DNA of 64,000 bases from JBGAQP01 sp044220635 (GTDB lineage: Bacteria; Pseudomonadota; Gammaproteobacteria; Burkholderiales; Usitatibacteraceae), in NCBI GenBank assembly GCA_044220635.1, contig JBGAQP010000009.1:61325-125324 (forward strand). Reading direction: 5' to 3'. Every line of letters begins with the position of its first letter. Positions within the stretch are counted from its first letter, which is position 1. The notes under the pieces were generated by a model. The model saw nothing but the letters and a program-made list of their open reading frames with translations, had not been told where the DNA came from and did no database searches. Shown here piece after piece: positions 8,652 through 15,880 of the stretch. The translations under genes and the position numbers were made by a program.

Positions 8652-10250
8652 ATGAACGCCGCCCATTCCGTCGACGTCGAGCGCATCCTGCAGCTGAAGA
8701 CCGTGCGCGACGCCCCCTCGCGCGCGCATTTTCTCACCGCGATCCGCGAGCTCGGGCGCGACGGGGGCGAGTTCACGCGCGAACGGCTCGACCCGATGAT
8801 CGCCGTCGAGGAGCACTTCCAGGCGCTGCTGCTCTACGACCAGCTCGACTTCCTGCGCCAGGGTTCGGCGGTCTCCGAGGCCGAGCGCGACTTCGCCCTC
8901 AACGTCCAGCGCATCTGCCTCGAGGCCGCCAACGGCTTCCAGCGGTTCCTGCGCCACCGCGACCAGTGGACCCGGACGCGCGAGGAGCTCGAGCTCATGT
9001 ACCGCGTCGCGGGCCTCGCCCTCAACGCGATCCACTGCTTCGTGAAGTGGGGCTACTTCCTGAACGAGCCCGGCCGCTCGGCGCCGTGGAAGCAGGTGCA
9101 CGCCCTGTACCTGCTCGCCGAATCCGAGGGCTTCGCGCAGGTCCCCTTCGTGCTCCACGCCTCGCAGCCGAGCTTCAAGCCCTCGGTCCAGTCGCTCTAC
9201 CTGCGCACGCTGATCCTCGACCTCATCAATTCCGGGAGCCTGTCGAAGGTCCAGATCGAGATCGCCGACGGCTGGTTCTCCTCGTGGTGCAGCGACTACG
9301 CGCTCGAGTCGGAATTCTCCTCGCGCCGGCACCTCTTCTACGTCGACCTCGCCTCCGAGAGCGGCATGCATCTCATGGAGAAGGACAGCCACGGCGACAC
9401 CATCCGGTATGTGCGCACCGAGGGACTCAAGGCCCAGATCGAGGAGGTCCAGGCGGGGCTGCGCCATGGGCGGCTCTACGCGGGCTACGGGGCGGGTGCC
9501 GTGTTCCCCGTCGAGGAGCACGTGGCCCTGCTCACGATCATCGAGAAGCTCTACCGCTCGATCCTCGCGGGCAGCGACAACCGGATCGAGGAGCGCACGC
9601 ACTTCGAGGACCGCGAGGTCGACGTGACGGTGGGCATCGAGCGGGTCCTGCGCAAGATGCGCGAGGCTCCCGCGGTTCCCGCGGCCGGAGCGGCGCCCGC
9701 CGTGGCGGCCGCGGAGACCATCGAGATCTCGCCGGCGGGGCTTTCCCTCGTGCCGGCGGACCCGGCCGCCGTGGCGCCACCCGAGGCCTCCATGGATCCC
9801 GACGTGGGGCGCTGGCGCGTCTTCGACCTGAGCTCGCGCGGTTTCGGCCTGCTGGTCGACCGCGCCGAGGCCGAGCAGGTCCAGCTGAACGGCCTCATCG
9901 CCCTGCGCAACCAGCACACCGGCGGCTGGATCGTGGGCAACGTCGTTCGCAAGCTCGCCAACCGGGTCCGGGGGGAGATCCTCGCGGGCGTCGAGGTCCT
10001 CGCCTACCGGCCGATCCGCTTCGAGCTCGCGCGCGCCGACGGGGGCGCGAAGGTCGAGACGCTCTACCTGCCGGGCCAGGACCCGAATGGAAAGCTCGAT
10101 GCGTTGCTCCTGCGGGTGGGCGACTTCACCTCGGAGCACAGCTTCTCGCTGCCCGCCGGGGATTCGACCTTCCGCGTGCGCCTGAACCGCATCCTCGCCA
10201 AGGGCGCCGACTGGATCAAGGTCCGCTTCGAGATCGAGTCGAAGTCCTGA
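8652..10250 (+). CDS. Conserved hypothetical protein with PilZ-like C-terminus
   Basis: The 532-residue product has no signal peptide or membrane helix. Residues 1-300 are a mainly helical domain that I do not recognise. After a linker, residues about 375-450 (WRVFDLSSRGFGLLVDR, then LIALRNQHTGGWIVGNVVRK) look like the DxSxxG-type core of a PilZ domain, which in other proteins binds cyclic di-GMP. The usual RxxxR motif ahead of it is not clear, so ligand binding is uncertain. The gene begins 4 bases after fimV, implying translational coupling and a possible role at the pole or in pilus signalling. Its 3' end overlaps convergent rnfH by 35 bases. Confidence 0.65.
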   Translation: MNAAHSVDVERILQLKTVRDAPSRAHFLTAIRELGRDGGEFTRERLDPMIAVEEHFQALLLYDQLDFLRQGSAVSEAERDFALNVQRICLEAANGFQRFLRHRDQWTRTREELELMYRVAGLALNAIHCFVKWGYFLNEPGRSAPWKQVHALYLLAESEGFAQVPFVLHASQPSFKPSVQSLYLRTLILDLINSGSLSKVQIEIADGWFSSWCSDYALESEFSSRRHLFYVDLASESGMHLMEKDSHGDTIRYVRTEGLKAQIEEVQAGLRHGRLYAGYGAGAVFPVEEHVALLTIIEKLYRSILAGSDNRIEERTHFEDREVDVTVGIERVLRKMREAPAVPAAGAAPAVAAAETIEISPAGLSLVPADPAAVAPPEASMDPDVGRWRVFDLSSRGFGLLVDRAEAEQVQLNGLIALRNQHTGGWIVGNVVRKLANRVRGEILAGVEVLAYRPIRFELARADGGAKVETLYLPGQDPNGKLDALLLRVGDFTSEHSFSLPAGDSTFRVRLNRILAKGADWIKVRFEIESKS

Positions 10251-10521
10251 GCTTCGCGCGCCGGCGGCGGGCCGCCTTCGGGTCGGCCGCGAGGGGCCGG
10301 TAGGCCTCGACACGGTCGCCCTCGCGAAGCCGCGTTCCCGGATCGCAGGGGCGCGACCAGATGCCGAAGCGCAGCGCTCCGACATCGAGCTGCGGGAAGC
10401 GCTCGCCGAGCGCGGCGGCGCGGACCGCATCGGCGACCGTGCTGCCCTGCGCGAGCTCGAGCTCGACGACGGCCTGGCGCTCCGGGAGGGCGACCGCCAC
10501 GCTCACGCGGATCGTCGTCAT
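10216..10521 (-). CDS. rnfH: RnfH family protein (UPF0125)
   Basis: The 101-residue protein with start MTTIRVSVAVALPERQAVVE has the ubiquitin-like RnfH fold pattern, including VADAVRAAAL and the motif LRFGIWSRPCDPGTRLREGD, followed by the conserved DRVEAYRPLAADPKAARRRR. The function is not settled; it is usually found next to ratA and smpB, as here. Its ATG overlaps the ratA stop by four bases (ATGA), so the two are translationally coupled. Its end overlaps the PilZ-like gene on the other strand. Confidence 0.9.
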   Translation of the reverse strand: MTTIRVSVAVALPERQAVVELELAQGSTVADAVRAAALGERFPQLDVGALRFGIWSRPCDPGTRLREGDRVEAYRPLAADPKAARRRRAKLRTSTRSRSGP

Positions 10522-10967
10522 GGCGCGGCCCGCGCGGCCTCGCGCAACCGGTCGGCACGCTCGACGAAGCGCTCGACGAGCGTCTCGGCGATGTGGCCGA
10601 TGACCGGGCCGAGCAGCGCTTCCAGCGCGCGGCTCGAGAACGCGTAGTCGAGCGAGAACTCGACGCGGCAGCCGCTCTCTCCGAGGGCGGAGAAATGCCA
10701 GTGGCCGTGGAAGCGCTCGAAGGGCCCTTCCGTGAAGTCCAGGTGGATCCACTCCGGGGGCGCGTTGCGGTTGGCCGTCGCCACGCGCGTCTTCAGCCCG
10801 TGGTAGTCGATCTCGATGCGCGCGCGCGTGGCCTCCACGGTGCGCTCGAAGAGCTCGGTGGCCGCGCACCAGGGCAGGAATTCCGGGTAGCGCTCGACGC
10901 CGTCGACCAGCGCGAACATCTCGCGGGCCGGGTGATCGACGATGACGGACTTGAGGACGGTGGGCAT
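10518..10967 (-). CDS. ratA: RatA/COQ10 family protein (START-like)
   Basis: The 149-residue protein belongs to the polyketide cyclase/COQ10 START-like family. Diagnostic stretches are DHPAREMFALVDGVERYPEF, LPWC and FSLDYAFSSRALEALLGPVI. Homologues are annotated both as RatA, reported to act on ribosomal subunits in E. coli, and as coenzyme Q-binding chaperones; the sequence does not decide between these. It sits divergently from smpB and overlaps rnfH, the standard bacterial neighbourhood. Confidence 0.88.
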   Translation of the reverse strand: MPTVLKSVIVDHPAREMFALVDGVERYPEFLPWCAATELFERTVEATRARIEIDYHGLKTRVATANRNAPPEWIHLDFTEGPFERFHGHWHFSALGESGCRVEFSLDYAFSSRALEALLGPVIGHIAETLVERFVERADRLREAARAAP

Positions 10968-11006
10968 GGTCGGCGGGGGCGAGCGGATTTTACGTCCCCC
11001 GGCCGG

Positions 11007-11012
11007 TAGAAT
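11007..11012 (+). promoter_or_regulatory. Possible smpB -10 element
   Basis: TAGAAT lies 30 bases before the smpB ATG. No convincing -35 is seen at 17 bp, so only the -10 is proposed. Confidence 0.35.
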
Positions 11013-11041
11013 GCGAAGACCCGCCGTACGCCCCCGATCCC

Positions 11042-11488
11042 ATGAGCATCGTCGAGAATCGCAAGGCCTTCCACGACTATTTCGTCGAGGAGCGCTACGA
11101 GGCCGGCCTCGTCCTCGAGGGCTGGGAGGTGAAGGCGATCCGGGCCGGACGCGTGAACCTGAAGGAGGCCTACGTGATCCTCCAGGGCGGCGAGCCCTTC
11201 GTGATCGGCATGCACGTGAGCGCGCTGCCGACCGCCTCCACCCACGTGAACCCGGACCCCACGCGCACCCGCAAGCTCCTGCTCAACGCCGACGAGATCT
11301 CCAAGCTCATCGGCAAGGTCGAGCAGCGCGGCTACACGCTCGTGCCCCTGGACCTGCACTACGCGAAGGGGCGCGTGAAGATCGCGATCGGGCTCGCCAA
11401 GGGCAAGAAGCAGCACGACAAGCGCGACACCGAGCGCGACCGCGACTGGCAGCGCGAGAAGCAGCGCCTGATGCGCCGGAAGGCCTGA
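11042..11488 (+). CDS. smpB: SsrA-binding protein SmpB
   Basis: SmpB binds tmRNA and carries it to stalled ribosomes in trans-translation. The 148-residue protein has the conserved start IVENRKAFHDYFVEERYEAG, the motif LEGWEVKAIRAGRVNLKEAY, RKLLLNADEI, and a basic C-terminal tail (KKQHDKRDTERDRDWQREKQ) that inserts into the decoding centre. Length and all core motifs are normal. It is divergent from ratA. No tmRNA gene is visible next to it; the downstream genes are three tRNAs on the other strand. Confidence 0.97.
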   Translation: MSIVENRKAFHDYFVEERYEAGLVLEGWEVKAIRAGRVNLKEAYVILQGGEPFVIGMHVSALPTASTHVNPDPTRTRKLLLNADEISKLIGKVEQRGYTLVPLDLHYAKGRVKIAIGLAKGKKQHDKRDTERDRDWQREKQRLMRRKA

Positions 11489-11505
11489 GCCCGCCCCCGA
11501 AAGGC

Positions 11506-11532
11506 GAAGGGCCCGCGCGAGGCGGGCCCTTC
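11506..11532. terminator. Hairpin between smpB and the tRNA genes
   Basis: A perfect 11-bp stem (GAAGGGCCCGC / GCGGGCCCTTC) with a 5-base loop lies between converging smpB and tRNA-His. There is no strong T-run on either strand, so it is a probable bidirectional 3'-end structure. Confidence 0.55.
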
Positions 11533-11538
11533 GTTGGA

Positions 11539-11614
11539 TGGGGTGGCTGATGGGATTCGAACCCACGACAACCGGAATCACAATCCGGGACTCTACCGCT
11601 GAGCTACAGCCACC
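11539..11614 (-). tRNA. tRNA-His (GTG)
   Basis: A complete cloverleaf can be read on the minus strand. The acceptor stem starts GGTGGCTG with the G-1 residue typical of tRNA-His, paired with discriminator C. The anticodon loop in GATTGTGATTCC gives anticodon GTG. The T-loop is GGTTCGAATCC and CCA is encoded. Confidence 0.96.
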
Positions 11615-11628
11615 GTCGAAGCGGGTGT

Positions 11629-11705
11629 TGGCGCGCCCGACAGGATTCGAACCTGTTACCCCCGGCTTAGAAGGCCGGTGCTCTATCCGGATGAGCTACG
11701 GGCGC
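11629..11705 (-). tRNA. tRNA-Arg (TCT)
   Basis: A complete 77-base tRNA is read on the minus strand, with acceptor GCGCCCG pairing with CGGGCGC. The anticodon stem-loop CCGGCCTTCTAAGCCGG gives anticodon TCT. The T-loop is GTTCGAATC and CCA is encoded. Confidence 0.95.
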
Positions 11706-11732
11706 TTCCGAATCCTCGCGGGGACCGCGGGG

Positions 11733-11809
11733 GGGTCGGGGTGGAGGGATTCGAACCCCCGACATCTTGCTCCCAAAGCAAGTGCGCTACCAGGCTGCGC
11801 CACACCCCG
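11733..11809 (-). tRNA. tRNA-Pro (TGG)
   Basis: On the minus strand the acceptor CGGGGTG pairs with CACCCCG. The anticodon stem-loop CTTGCTTTGGGAGCAAG gives anticodon TGG, and the T-loop is GTTCGAATC. The genomic 3' end reads A-CCC rather than ACCA, so the terminal A would be added after transcription. Confidence 0.94.
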
Positions 11810-11847
11810 CCGTGCCTTCGTTTCGAGCGGCGATTATACGCCCCGCC

Positions 11848-13992
11848 TCACTGCGGGGGAGCTTCGGCCTCCGCGGGGGGCGCGGCGGCCTCCTCGCGGC
11901 GCGAGGGCGGCTCGAGGAGCGCCTTTCTCGACAGGCGCACGCGGCCCTTGTCGTCGGCCTCGAGCACCTTCACCTTCACGATCTGGCCTTCCTTGAGGTA
12001 GTCGGAGACCGCGTTCACGCGCTCGTGGGCGATCTGCGAGATGTGCAGCAGCCCGTCCTTGCCCGGCAGCAGCTGCACGATCGCGCCGAAGTCGAGGAGC
12101 CTCAGCACCGGGCCTTCGTAGACCTTGCCCACCTCGACTTCCGCCGTGAGCAGCTGGATGCGCTGCTTGGCCGCCTCGCCCGCCTCCTGCGACAGGCAGG
12201 CGATCGAGATCGTGCCGTCGTCCTCGATGTCGATCGTGGTGCCGGTCTCGCGCGTGAGCGCCTGGATGACGCTGCCGCCCTTGCCGATCACGTCGCGGAT
12301 GCGCTCGGGGTTGATCTTGATCTTGATGACGCGCGGGGCGTAGGTGGAGAGCTCCATGCGCGGGCCGGGCACCGCCGTCTTCATGAGGCCGAGGATGTGC
12401 ATCCGGCCTTCGCGCGCCTGGTCGAGCGCGACCTTCATGATCTCCTTGGTGATGCCGTTGATCTTGATGTCCATCTGCAGCGCCGTGACGCCGCGTTCGG
12501 TGCCGGCCACCTTGAAGTCCATGTCGCCGAGGTGGTCCTCGTCGCCCAGGATGTCGGTGAGAACCGCGAACCGGTTGGCCTCCTTGATGAGGCCCATGGC
12601 GATGCCCGCCACGTGCGCCTTGAGCGGCACGCCCGCGTCCATCATCGCGAGGCAGCCGCCGCACACCGAGGCCATCGACGAGGAGCCGTTCGACTCGGTG
12701 ATCTCGGAAACCACGCGCAGCGTGTAGCTGAACTCCTCCTTGCTCGGGAGCACCGCGACGAGCGCGCGCTTGGCGAGGCGCCCGTGACCGATCTCGCGGC
12801 GCTTGGGGCTGCCGACGCGGCCGGTCTCGCCGGTCGAGAAGGGCGGGAAGTTGTAGTGCATCATGAAGCGCTCGGTGTACTCGCCCTGGAGCGCGTCGAT
12901 GATCTGCTCGTCCTGGCCGGTGCCCAGCGTCGCGGTGACGATCGCCTGGGTCTCGCCGCGGGTGAAGAGGACGGAACCGTGGGTGCGCGGCAGCAGGGTC
13001 GGGCGGATCGAGATCGGGCGCACCGTGCGGGTGTCGCGGCCGTCGATGCGCGGCTCGCCGTTGAGGATCTGGCCGCGGACGATCTTCGCCTCCATGTCCT
13101 TGAGGATGCCGCGGGTGACGTTGGCGTCCGCAGGCGCCTCGGCGTTGACGACGCAGGCGTCGAGGACCCGCTTCTTGATCTCGTCGAGCTTGCCCGAGCG
13201 CAGCGACTTCGACTTCATGCGGTAGGCCTCGGCGAGGTCGGCCTCGGCGAGCGCGCGGATCTTCTCGACGAGCGCGGCGTCGGGCGGGGACGGCTCCCAG
13301 TCCCAGTCGTCCTTCCCGGCCTCGTCGGCGAGCTCGTTGATCGCGCGGATCGCGGCCTGCATCTCGTTGTGGCCGTACACCACGGCGCCGAGCATCACCT
13401 CCTCGGACAGTTCCACCGCCTCGGACTCCACCATCAGCACCGCCTGCTCCGTGCCCGCGACCACGAGGTTGAGCTGGGAGACCTCGAGCTCGCTCTTCGT
13501 GGGATTGAGCACGTACTGGCCGTCGAGGTAGCCCACGCGCGCGGCCCCGATCGGGCCGTCGAAGGGGATCCCGGAGAGCGTGACCGCCGCCGAGGCGCCG
13601 ATCATCGCGGGGATGTCGGAGTCGACCTCCGGGTTGATCGACAGCACCGTCGCGATGACCTGGACCTCGTTGTAGAAGCCGTCCGGAAAGAGCGGGCGCA
13701 GCGGCCGGTCGATGAGCCGGCAGGTGAGGATCTCCTTCTCCGAGGGACGCCCCTCGCGCTTGAAGAACCCCCCGGGGATGCGCCCGGCCGCGTAGGTCTT
13801 CTCCTGATAGTCGACGGTGAGCGGAAAGAAGTCCTGGCCGGGCTTCACGTCGGGGCGGCCGACGCAGGTCACGAGGACGACGGTGTCGTCCATGGTGACG
13901 AGCACGGCGCCGTCGGCCTGGCGGGCGATCTCGCCGGTCTCGAGGGTGACCTGGTGGCGGCCGAAGCTGAAGGTTTTCTTGATGGATTTCAC
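11848..13992 (-). CDS. pnp: Polyribonucleotide nucleotidyltransferase (PNPase)
   Basis: PNPase degrades mRNA phosphorolytically from the 3' end and is a degradosome component. The 714-residue protein has two RNase PH domains, the second with VLFTRGETQAIVTATLGTGQ near residue 340 and SNGSSSMASVCGG near residue 440. They are followed by a KH domain (IRDVIGKGGSVIQALTRETG) and an S1 domain (VGKVYEGPVLRLLDFGAIVQ) with a short acidic/Pro tail. It is the last gene of the rimP-pnp operon and lies behind a terminator-like hairpin after rpsO, the usual rpsO-pnp arrangement. Confidence 0.98.
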   Translation of the reverse strand: MKSIKKTFSFGRHQVTLETGEIARQADGAVLVTMDDTVVLVTCVGRPDVKPGQDFFPLTVDYQEKTYAAGRIPGGFFKREGRPSEKEILTCRLIDRPLRPLFPDGFYNEVQVIATVLSINPEVDSDIPAMIGASAAVTLSGIPFDGPIGAARVGYLDGQYVLNPTKSELEVSQLNLVVAGTEQAVLMVESEAVELSEEVMLGAVVYGHNEMQAAIRAINELADEAGKDDWDWEPSPPDAALVEKIRALAEADLAEAYRMKSKSLRSGKLDEIKKRVLDACVVNAEAPADANVTRGILKDMEAKIVRGQILNGEPRIDGRDTRTVRPISIRPTLLPRTHGSVLFTRGETQAIVTATLGTGQDEQIIDALQGEYTERFMMHYNFPPFSTGETGRVGSPKRREIGHGRLAKRALVAVLPSKEEFSYTLRVVSEITESNGSSSMASVCGGCLAMMDAGVPLKAHVAGIAMGLIKEANRFAVLTDILGDEDHLGDMDFKVAGTERGVTALQMDIKINGITKEIMKVALDQAREGRMHILGLMKTAVPGPRMELSTYAPRVIKIKINPERIRDVIGKGGSVIQALTRETGTTIDIEDDGTISIACLSQEAGEAAKQRIQLLTAEVEVGKVYEGPVLRLLDFGAIVQLLPGKDGLLHISQIAHERVNAVSDYLKEGQIVKVKVLEADDKGRVRLSRKALLEPPSRREEAAAPPAEAEAPPQ

Positions 13993-14071
13993 GGTGTCGT
14001 CCTGTTCGTGGGGCGGCGGCGGCGCATCCCGTGGGCGCGCGCGACCTCCGCGAGGGTTCGGGGCCGCCCGG

Positions 14072-14116
14072 AAACGAAAAGGCCCCGCGTGCTCCTTGGG
14101 GAGGCGACGCGGGGCC
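14072..14116 (-). terminator. Terminator between rpsO and pnp
   Basis: On the minus strand a 10-bp stem (GGCCCCGCGT / ACGCGGGGCC) with a 16-base loop is followed by TTTTCGTTT. It should end part of the rpsO transcripts, with read-through into pnp. Confidence 0.8.
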
Positions 14117-14134
14117 TGGCCGGGCGGGGCGTCC

Positions 14135-14404
14135 TTACTTGCGCAGGCCGAGCCGCTCGATGAGCGAGCGGTACTGGTCGGCGTTGCTGCGCTTCAGGTA
14201 GTCGAGCAGGCTGCGGCGCTGGCTCACGAGCCGGAGCAGCCCGCGACGGGAATGGAAATCCTTGACGTGGGCCTTGAAATGCTCGGTCAGCATGTTGATG
14301 CGCTCGGTGAGGAGCGCGATCTGGACCTCGGGCGAACCGGTGTCGCCCTGCTTGCGCTGGTACTGGGTGAGGATGCGCGCCTTGTCGGCGGTGGTGACGG
14401 CCAT
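14135..14404 (-). CDS. rpsO: 30S ribosomal protein S15
   Basis: S15 binds 16S rRNA early in assembly of the 30S platform. The 89-residue protein has the conserved motifs TQYQRKQGDTGSPEVQIALL and RINMLTEHFKAHVKDFHSRR, and ends LIERLGLRK. It lies between truB and pnp with an individual promoter candidate upstream and a terminator downstream, consistent with strong separate expression. Confidence 0.99.
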   Translation of the reverse strand: MAVTTADKARILTQYQRKQGDTGSPEVQIALLTERINMLTEHFKAHVKDFHSRRGLLRLVSQRRSLLDYLKRSNADQYRSLIERLGLRK

Positions 14405-14467
14405 GGGTGGATTCTCCGTAGCTCTCTGCAGATTCGCGTTTTCTGTGGTCTCTCGAAAGAACCGTGG

Positions 14468-14497
14468 ATTTTAGCCGTTTTCGGGGCCCAAACTCAA
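14468..14497 (-). promoter_or_regulatory. Possible rpsO promoter
   Basis: On the minus strand a -35 TTGAGT (14492-14497), overlapping the truB stop, and a -10 TAAAAT (14468-14473) are spaced by 18 bp. Confidence 0.5.
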
Positions 14498-15414
14498 GCA
14501 AAATCAGGGCCGTCGGTGCACGCGGGCGGCGCCATGAGACGCGCGGGCGCCACCTTGCCCGAGGCCTCGACGAGACCGACGCCGAGGAAGGCGCCCCCGG
14601 GCCCGAACAGGGCTAGGTCGCCCGCGACCGCTTGCCCGAGCTCGATCGCCTGCCCATGGCTGAAGCGCCGGGCAACCTCGGCGGCGAGCTCCGCCTTGGG
14701 CAGTCCCTTCACCAGGACCGATGGAGGAAGAAGCCGGGCACGACGGGCCTCGAGTTCCTCGCCCTCCAGTGTTTCCAGCGTGACCGCCTGATCGATCCCG
14801 AAGTCCCCCACCCCGGTTCTCCTGAGCTCCACGAGGTAGGCGCCACACCCCAACGCCTTGCCGATGTCCATCGCCAATGTCCGGATGTAGGTCCCTTTTG
14901 AGCAGATCACTGAAATTACGAGACGTTCGCCGATCTTGGACAGCATCCTCAGGTCGTGGATCTCCACCAACCGGGGGGAACGATGGACCTCGACCCCTTG
15001 GCGGGCGAGGTCGTAGAGCCTCCGGCCCTGGTGACGGATGGCGGAATGCATCGGAGGTGTCTGTTCGATCTCACCTCTGAACTTCCGTAGAACGTCTGCG
15101 ATCGTGCCGAGATCTTCCGGGATCTCCCCATGGATTTGCGGGGGACTTTCAGTGTCACCTGTCGGTGTGGTGGCCCCCAGACGGAGGACCGCGTGGTAGG
15201 ACTTGGTGGCGTCGAGCAGGAAGCGGGAGAACTTCGTGGCTTCGCCAAAGGCCAGGGGGAGAAGGCCGGTTGCAAAGGGATCGAGGGTGCCGGTATGTCC
15301 CGCCTTGTCCGCGCCGAGGAGCCGGCGGGCCCGGCCGAGCGCCTGGGTCGAGGTGAATCCGGCCGGCTTGTCGAGGAGAAGGACCCCGCTCGGGGCGGGG
15401 GATCCGGAAGCCAT
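14494..15414 (-). CDS. truB: tRNA pseudouridine(55) synthase TruB
   Basis: TruB makes pseudouridine 55 in the T-loop of tRNAs. The 306-residue protein shows the start SGVLLLDKPAGFTSTQALGR and the catalytic motif AGHTGTLDPFATGLLPLAFG, with the nucleophile Asp near residue 45. It also has KSYHAVLRLGATTPTGDTES, then SKGTYIRTLAMDIGKALGCG. Part of the C-terminus (after about residue 215) is a PUA-like region. It follows rbfA after 5 bases, so the two are cotranscribed. Confidence 0.97.
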   Translation of the reverse strand: MASGSPAPSGVLLLDKPAGFTSTQALGRARRLLGADKAGHTGTLDPFATGLLPLAFGEATKFSRFLLDATKSYHAVLRLGATTPTGDTESPPQIHGEIPEDLGTIADVLRKFRGEIEQTPPMHSAIRHQGRRLYDLARQGVEVHRSPRLVEIHDLRMLSKIGERLVISVICSKGTYIRTLAMDIGKALGCGAYLVELRRTGVGDFGIDQAVTLETLEGEELEARRARLLPPSVLVKGLPKAELAAEVARRFSHGQAIELGQAVAGDLALFGPGGAFLGVGLVEASGKVAPARLMAPPACTDGPDFA

Positions 15415-15419
15415 CGCCG

Positions 15420-15836
15420 CTAGCGGCGCGGGCCGCCTCGCGCGCGGCGCGGGGCCGACTTGCGCGGCGGCGTGTCGGCGACGGGGGTCGGCGCCGTGCC
15501 CACGGCCTCGTCGATCAGGCGTGAGAGCCGCACACCGCGTTCCACGGACTCGTCGTAGGCGAAGGCGAGCTCCGGGACCTTGCGCGTCGTGAGCTTGTGC
15601 GCGAGGTTCGTGCGCAGGAACCCGCTCGCCCGGGACAGCCCCTCGAGGCAGGCCCCGGCCTCGGCCGCGCCCCCGAGGACGGTGAAGTACACCTTGGCGT
15701 GCGACTGGTCGCGGGAGAGCTCCACGCCGGTGAGCGTCACGAGGCGCACCCGGGGATCGCGCAGCTCCAGCCGGATGAGCTCGGCGAGCTCGCGCTGGAT
15801 CTGGTCGGCGATGCGGGCGAGGCGCTGGACGCTCAT
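15420..15836 (-). CDS. rbfA: Ribosome-binding factor A
   Basis: RbfA assists late maturation of the 30S subunit and cold adaptation. The 138-residue protein from the ATG at 15836 shows RLARIADQIQRELAELIRLE, LRDPRVRLVTLTGVELSRDQ and SHAKVYFTVLGG, then FLRTNLAHKLTTRKVPELAF. The C-terminal tail is Arg/Pro-rich and variable. A longer in-frame ATG at 15974 is rejected because it lies inside infB and adds only Arg-rich sequence. The gene is 44 bases downstream of infB. Confidence 0.96.
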   Translation of the reverse strand: MSVQRLARIADQIQRELAELIRLELRDPRVRLVTLTGVELSRDQSHAKVYFTVLGGAAEAGACLEGLSRASGFLRTNLAHKLTTRKVPELAFAYDESVERGVRLSRLIDEAVGTAPTPVADTPPRKSAPRRARGGPRR

Positions 15837-15880
15837 CGGGAGTGGGGCGCGCGGCACCCGGGCCGCAGCGCGGCTGCCGC

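Noticed and set aside
11489..11840. tRNA cluster as an integration site with a mobile element
   Set aside because: No integrase, direct repeat of a tRNA 3' end or change of gene content was seen next to the three tRNAs.
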